Part shown: positions 12,559 through 15,892 of the stretch, one piece after another
Position numbering within the stretch: the stretch's first letter is position 1
Layout: the number at the start of each line of letters is the position of its first letter
Assembly: GCA_021163705.1 (NCBI GenBank)
Contig: JAGGTO010000101.1
Coordinates: 1 to 15,892, forward strand
DNA from: Thermoplasmata archaeon
GTDB taxonomy: Archaea > Thermoplasmatota > Thermoplasmata > Thermoplasmatales > Aciduliprofundaceae
Length of the DNA: 15,892 bases
Reading direction: 5' to 3'
The notes under the pieces: model-generated
What the model was told of the DNA's origin: nothing
Database searches by the model: none
Seen by the model: only the letters and a program-made list of their open reading frames with translations
Program-made: the position numbers and the translations under genes

Positions 12559-13014
12559 TCACTTCAGAGGCACAAACTTAGAGCTGCGTGTTGCACCCAC
12601 ACCTGGACCACTATGTTTCACTTCCTTTCTTGTGAGGGCAAACTCACCCAGATAATGACCTATCATCTCTGGCTTTATCTCTACGGGAACAAACTCCTTT
12701 CCATTATGAACAGCCACCGTCTTACCAACAAACTGCGGAAGTATTATGAGATCCCTGCGATGGGTCTTTATCATCTTATTAGAGTTTATTATCTTTCGAA
12801 CTGCCTTCATTCTTTCCTCATCCCAGCCCCTCTTGAGAGTTCTCCTGGCTCTTGCAGGCAAAAGCTCTGCAAACTCATCCCAGCTCATCTTCTGCAATTC
12901 TTCCAGGGAATAACCGCGATAGGAGAACTCCTTCATGCGGCCCATTATGATCTTACGAGTCTTTCTCTTCCTTCTTCTCGCAGATTTTGCACTAATCTTC
13001 CTCATTTTAGCCAT
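12559..13014 (-). CDS. rps19: Small subunit ribosomal protein S19 (uS19)
   Basis: A 151-residue archaeal/eukaryotic-type S19 (S15 in eukaryotes), in the 30S head; longer at the N-terminus than bacterial S19. An N-terminal basic extension (SAKSARRRKRKTRKI) precedes FSYRGYSLEELQKMSWDEFA and LPARARRTLKRGWDEER. The S19 core follows: IKTHRRDLIILPQFVGKTVA, VHNGKEFVPVEIKPEMIGHY, and the C-terminal GEFALTRKEVKHSGPGVGAT ending in SSKFVPLK. The ATG at 13014 has GAGGTG 6 nt upstream, overlapping the stop of L2. A second Met at residue 4 is possible but is less well placed. Confidence 0.96.
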   Translation of the reverse strand: MAKMRKISAKSARRRKRKTRKIIMGRMKEFSYRGYSLEELQKMSWDEFAELLPARARRTLKRGWDEERMKAVRKIINSNKMIKTHRRDLIILPQFVGKTVAVHNGKEFVPVEIKPEMIGHYLGEFALTRKEVKHSGPGVGATRSSKFVPLK

Positions 13015-13019
13015 CTAAT

Positions 13020-13724
13020 TCACCTCTTCCTCTTTTTCTTCTTGGGAGATAATCTTCCAACCTTACGGCCTGGAGGTGCATGCCTGCTTACCGTGCTCGG
13101 GCGACCAACATGCTGGTGATTTCCGCCACCGTGAGGATGGTTCACCGCGTTCATCGCTACGCCTCTTACGCGAACATGCTTTCTTGCCTTGCTCCTCCAG
13201 GCGTGATATATTTTACCTGCTTTGAGCATGGGCTTTTCTTTCCTTCCACCCCCAGCTATTATACCAATGGTGGCCCGACACTTGGGATCAAAGGGCTTGA
13301 ACTCTCCCGAGGGCATCTGCACGGTGGTCTTCACCCCATGGGTGACCACCTGGGCATAATTGCCACCACTTCTTATGTATTTCCCCCCATCCCCCGGCCT
13401 AGCTTCAATATTGTAAATTGGCACACCTTCCGGTATGCTGCCCAGGGGTAAAACATTTCCAGGTCTTATCTCTGCATTCTCGCCTACCTGTATCTCCTGC
13501 CCTTCATACATTCCAAGATGGGCTATCATCAAATACTCTTCACCACTCTCAAATTTAACCCTGGCAAGAGGTGCCGTGTGACCTGGATCATGAAAGATTT
13601 CAACAACATACCCTCTGCCCTCTCTTATTTTAGGATTTACAGGCCTGCCCGCATATCTGTGACTGGGAGCCCGATAAACAGAGGAGCCATGTCCTCTCCT
13701 TTGTGGTATTATCCTCTTTCCCAT
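13020..13724 (-). CDS. rpl2: Large subunit ribosomal protein L2 (uL2)
   Basis: A 234-residue archaeal L2 (L8 in eukaryotes), essential for subunit association and near the peptidyl transferase centre. It begins MGKRIIPQRRGHGSSVYRAP. The OB-fold contains FHDPGHTAPLARVKFESGEE and the SH3-like domain has GNVLPLGSIPEGVPIYNIEA and RSGGNYAQVVTHG. The C-terminal signature RGVAMNAVNHPHGGGNHQHV keeps the conserved His of the L2 family. The protein ends in a Lys/Arg-rich tail. The ATG at 13724 has AAGGTG 6 nt upstream. The gap to L23 is 11 nt and to S19 5 nt. Confidence 0.97.
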   Translation of the reverse strand: MGKRIIPQRRGHGSSVYRAPSHRYAGRPVNPKIREGRGYVVEIFHDPGHTAPLARVKFESGEEYLMIAHLGMYEGQEIQVGENAEIRPGNVLPLGSIPEGVPIYNIEARPGDGGKYIRSGGNYAQVVTHGVKTTVQMPSGEFKPFDPKCRATIGIIAGGGRKEKPMLKAGKIYHAWRSKARKHVRVRGVAMNAVNHPHGGGNHQHVGRPSTVSRHAPPGRKVGRLSPKKKKRKR

Positions 13725-13735
13725 CTACATCACCT

Positions 13736-13999
13736 TTAGAATATTCCCATCCTCATTCCTATTTCCTCCGCACTATACTCCTTCGCAAGCTTCACGATAG
13801 CTTTTTTGCCATAGCGCGTGATGTATGTGTTTACCTTCTCAACCTTCACATCGAATAATTTTTCAACAGCATGCTTTATCTGTATCTTCGTTGCACTTCT
13901 TCTCACTATGAATGTGAGCTTGTTCTCCTTCTCAATCATAAGCAGCGATTTTTCTGTCACATAGGGTTTTATTATCACCTCATTGGGATCGAAGGTCAT
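13736..13999 (-). CDS. rpl23: Large subunit ribosomal protein L23 (uL23)
   Basis: An 87-residue L23 (L23a/L25 type), at the tunnel exit where SRP and the SecY translocon dock. From the ATG at 13999 it shows IIKPYVTEKSLLMIEKENKL, the family signature FIVRRSATKIQIKHAVEKLF and VKVEKVNTYITRYGKKAIVK. An in-frame GTG at 14008 is part of the SD (GGGGGTG), so the ATG 6 nt later is the start; it overlaps the L4 stop by 4 nt (ATGA). The conserved YVTEKS motif lies at about residues 13-18. Length is normal for archaea. Confidence 0.96.
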   Translation of the reverse strand: MTFDPNEVIIKPYVTEKSLLMIEKENKLTFIVRRSATKIQIKHAVEKLFDVKVEKVNTYITRYGKKAIVKLAKEYSAEEIGMRMGIF

Positions 14000-14760
14000 A
14001 GAATCCACCCCCTCAGCTCTTCAAGAGCGCTCTCCGTGAAAACTGTCAATCTTCCGGCATGAGTACCTGGAGCAAGCATCTCTGCATTTAGTTCTCTGGG
14101 AGTTACAACATCCACTCCCGGAAGGTTTCTCAATCCCTTCTCGATCTTCTCTTTATTTTTTACCACAAATAGAATGCTCTTTTTTCTCTTGTATCTCCTT
14201 CCCCTCATCTTACCTTTTCCACCTCTGATCTTCTTTTCACTTGCCCTCTCTATGTCTTCATACAATCCCAATTTTTGAAGGACCTCTATAACTTCCTTTA
14301 CCCTTGTGAGATTCTCAAAGGAATCATCCAAAACCACAGGAAGACTTAATTCGAGATTGAATCTGTGACCCCTCTTTCTTACCATAACTTTATTTGCAGT
14401 TACAGATAAGGCACTGAATTTGGCCAATCTTCTAACCTTCTTGTTTATCTTTCTCTCCCAAATTTTTTCTACGAGAGGAGGATGACCGGCTCTTCCTCCT
14501 CTGGTATTGGGAATTATCGCTCCCCTCGTCGTATTGGCAATTCTGGGAACCATCTTAGATATTCCATGCCCAGGACCTAAGGATTCTGCCACCCTCCTCA
14601 TACCTGCCATGGGATCTACGCCATGGGGCTGAACTCTGTTGAGCTGAAATGCTCTTACTGCCTCTTTAATCAGATCTGGCCTATATGGATACTCAAATAC
14701 CTTGGGAAGCTCAACCTGTCCCTTAATTCCACCGTCCAGATTGTAAACATTGACCTTCAT
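13996..14760 (-). CDS. rpl4: Large subunit ribosomal protein L4 (uL4)
   Basis: A 254-residue archaeal L4, whose loop reaches into the peptide exit tunnel; the bacterial L4 also autoregulates the S10 operon, which has not been shown for this organism. It begins MKVNVYNLDGGIKGQVELPK. The family segments follow: FEYPYRPDLIKEAVRAFQLN, the tunnel loop with GHGISKMVPRIANTTRGAII and PNTRGGRAGHPPLVEKIW, a KKVRRLAKFSALSVTANKVM stretch, and a C-terminal half with RNLPGVDVVTPRELNAEMLA and GTHAGRLTVFTESALEEL. The ATG at 14760 has GGGGGTG 6 nt upstream, within the end of L3. The gap to L3 is 3 nt. Confidence 0.97.
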   Translation of the reverse strand: MKVNVYNLDGGIKGQVELPKVFEYPYRPDLIKEAVRAFQLNRVQPHGVDPMAGMRRVAESLGPGHGISKMVPRIANTTRGAIIPNTRGGRAGHPPLVEKIWERKINKKVRRLAKFSALSVTANKVMVRKRGHRFNLELSLPVVLDDSFENLTRVKEVIEVLQKLGLYEDIERASEKKIRGGKGKMRGRRYKRKKSILFVVKNKEKIEKGLRNLPGVDVVTPRELNAEMLAPGTHAGRLTVFTESALEELRGWIL

Positions 14761-14763
14761 CTA

Positions 14764-15786
14764 TCACACCCCCATCTTGGACTGAAGAGATACATATGTA
14801 ATCTCTATGCTCTCCACATCCTCCAGAACCTGTCTCACCGGATCTCTGAACTTAACCAATCTCTTCGCAGGTCCCGGTACTGAACCATGGATCAAAACAT
14901 AGGGGTTCTTCACTATCCCATAATGGGGGAATCCACCCTCAGGAGTGATCTCCATTGCTAGCTTTTTCACACCATTTTCCTCGATGAAATCCACATACTT
15001 TATCACTCTCTTATTGTACTCTGTTCTCTGATGAAATCCAGTTTGACCTGCCTGAGGTACAGTATAACGGACCCAATCAGGATGCCAGGGACCAAGCGTA
15101 CCAATCATCCTCCGATGTTTCCTATTTTTATGGCTCAACAGCTTCACACCAAATCTCTTAACATGCCCCTGGAAACCTTTGCCCTTTGTGATTGCTATCA
15201 CATCAACAAATTTTCCTTCACTCTTAAAATCACTGAACTTTATCTCCTTTCCCAAGAGCCCAAGGGCATATTCCTTTCTCTCTTCTATTGTGCCTCCTCC
15301 CACACGAATTTCCATAATATCTGGAGCTTTTTTGGGAATTCCACTTACCAGCTTTGGCTGGGTGTGGGCAATGAGCCTTACTTCCTCAATATCCCCTTTA
15401 ATTTTTCCTATGGCCTCATCCTTACTGTAATTCTTTGGCAACGGAAACCTTCTTGCTAATTCCTTGTCAAAATTTTCATCCCATACCTCGCCTATGCTTC
15501 TCAATCCATACATTGTTCTCTCATAAAATCGCACTCCAGCAACCTTCATTGGAGGAACCTCTATAACAGTTACCGGAGTCCAAATCTCTTGGCCAGCAGT
15601 CGTGGTATGCTTTCTCCAGTCAATCGTGAAAACATGGGTCATACCCGCCTTGTAACCTGCGAATCCCTGAATGCGCGGACCGTCCTCTATCTCGGGCCAT
15701 GTCCTGATACGTGGTATTATGCTCTTCGCTCTCTTTCTCGGATAATAGGCCATAGAGCCTCTTCTAGGATGATGCGCACTTCCCAT
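14764..15786 (-). CDS. rpl3: Large subunit ribosomal protein L3 (uL3)
   Basis: First gene of the cluster within the window. It encodes the 340-residue archaeal/eukaryotic-type L3, an early assembly protein whose loop reaches the peptidyl transferase centre. The N-terminus GSAHHPRRGSMAYYPRKRAK is archaeal in style. Next come GFAGYKAGMTHVFTIDW, the long signature GKGFQGHVKRFGVKLLSHKN and RKHRRMIGTLGPWHPDWVRY, TVPQAGQTGFHQRTEYNKRV, and a C-terminal GSVPGPAKRLVKFRDPVRQV. The conserved His in the GFHQRTEYN stretch is the usual place of L3 histidine modification in other organisms. The ATG at 15786 has SD GAGGTG (15799-15794) 7 nt upstream. An in-frame Met at residue 12 (MAYYPRKR) lacks an SD. Confidence 0.97.
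   Translation of the reverse strand: MGSAHHPRRGSMAYYPRKRAKSIIPRIRTWPEIEDGPRIQGFAGYKAGMTHVFTIDWRKHTTTAGQEIWTPVTVIEVPPMKVAGVRFYERTMYGLRSIGEVWDENFDKELARRFPLPKNYSKDEAIGKIKGDIEEVRLIAHTQPKLVSGIPKKAPDIMEIRVGGGTIEERKEYALGLLGKEIKFSDFKSEGKFVDVIAITKGKGFQGHVKRFGVKLLSHKNRKHRRMIGTLGPWHPDWVRYTVPQAGQTGFHQRTEYNKRVIKYVDFIEENGVKKLAMEITPEGGFPHYGIVKNPYVLIHGSVPGPAKRLVKFRDPVRQVLEDVESIEITYVSLQSKMGV
15381..15381. other. No separate feature; placeholder position inside rpl3
   Basis: This base lies inside the rpl3 coding region; no independent site is claimed here. Confidence 0.01.
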
Positions 15787-15815
15787 TTTCTTTCACCTCG
15801 AATCAGCCGTGACGC

Positions 15816-15823
15816 CTTTTATG
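15816..15823 (-). promoter_or_regulatory. Possible TATA-like element before rpl3
   Basis: CATAAAAG on the minus strand, about 30 nt upstream of the rpl3 start, is the most TATA-like string in the 106-nt leader. However, a start site some 25 nt downstream would fall in or next to the SD of rpl3, giving almost no leader. The true promoter may lie further upstream, outside the window. Low confidence. Confidence 0.22.
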
Positions 15824-15825
15824 CA

Positions 15826-15845
15826 CCCCAAAACATCATTTGGGG
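15826..15845. repeat. Perfect inverted repeat (7-bp stem, 6-nt loop) upstream of rpl3
   Basis: CCCCAAA (15826-15832) and TTTGGGG (15839-15845) can form a 7-bp hairpin with a 6-nt loop, ending about 40 nt upstream of the rpl3 start codon. It is not followed by a T run on the minus strand, so it does not look like a terminator. It could be a protein-binding site, an mRNA structure in the leader, or chance. Confidence 0.5.
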
Positions 15846-15892
15846 GGCATCAGTGGGCTGCCTTCATTCCTGTTTTTCAGGCTAAGCCCTTG

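Larger units (their letters stand above)
15787..15892. other. Non-coding leader upstream of rpl3
   Basis: This is the only non-coding stretch of any length in the window. It contains the rpl3 SD (15799-15794), the TATA-like string, the inverted repeat, and the self-complementary GGCTAAGCC (15880-15888). On the minus strand there are only very short frames (for example Met-Pro-Pro-Lys-stop), so I see no gene. The upstream gene, if any, is outside the window. Confidence 0.6.

Noticed and set aside
12613..13119. Plus-strand open frame of 168 codons opposite S19 and L2
   Set aside because: Antisense to conserved genes with no SD pattern like those of the real genes and no family resemblance.
15800..15875. 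Possible C/D box sRNA upstream of rpl3 (ATGATG and CTGA strings on the minus strand)
   Set aside because: The boxes are imperfect and the spacing between the C'-like and D-like boxes is about 27 nt rather than about 12, with no clear terminal stem.
1..15892. Mobile elements, CRISPR arrays, toxin-antitoxin or defence genes
   Set aside because: Every part of the window is accounted for by conserved translation, translocation or nucleotide genes with gaps of about 11 nt or less; I saw no repeat array or transposase.

Overview
The window is a stretch of archaeal housekeeping chromosome. It holds the merged S10-spc ribosomal protein gene cluster, a secY/adkA/membrane insertase/cmk/cbf5 tail, and a tRNA-Arg gene. 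Everything is on the minus strand, so transcription runs from the right end (rpl3) to the left end (tRNA). Archaeal origin is clear from eL19, eL32, eS4, the RNase P protein Rnp1 (Rpp29), archaeal-type adenylate kinase AdkA, an EMC3/DUF106-type Oxa1-superfamily protein and Cbf5. From memory of protein style, and because SUI1, L34e and L14e are absent from their usual places in related clusters, I lean to a Thermoplasmata-type euryarchaeon, possibly close to Aciduliprofundum. That is inference; no database was searched.

Layout in transcription order: about 106 nt of leader with a hairpin (15787-15892), then L3, L4, L23, L2, S19, L22, S3, L29, Rnp1, S17, L14, L24, S4e, L5, S14, S8, L6, L32e, L19e, L18, S5, L30, L15, SecY, AdkA, DUF106/EMC3-like, Cmk, Cbf5 and tRNA-Arg(TCG). 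That is 28 protein genes and one tRNA. No intergenic gap is longer than about 11 nt, and many neighbours overlap, most often by 4 nt (ATGA). The L3-L15 block builds the ribosome. SecY and the EMC3-like protein handle membrane insertion at the ribosome exit. AdkA and Cmk feed nucleotide pools. Rnp1 and Cbf5 act in tRNA and rRNA maturation.

Translation starts follow a strikingly regular rule: a Shine-Dalgarno (SD) sequence GAGGTG or GGAGG, then 6-7 nt, then the start codon. I used it to move several starts downstream of the longest frame (adkA, L18, L19e, S4e, L24, L29, S3, L22, L23). It also supports a TTG start for L30. The SD is usually written inside the 3' end of the upstream gene.

The gene content is conserved and ordinary; I see no hidden defence system, mobile element or CRISPR array. 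Points that deserve a second look: the 3' end of cbf5 overlaps the 5' end of tRNA-Arg by 10 nt; SecY carries about 78 extra N-terminal residues with two predicted membrane helices, plus enlarged external loops; S3 and L29 overlap by about 71 nt in different frames; L24 and S3 have acidic tails that carry the next gene's ribosome binding site; and the tRNA D-arm is odd.
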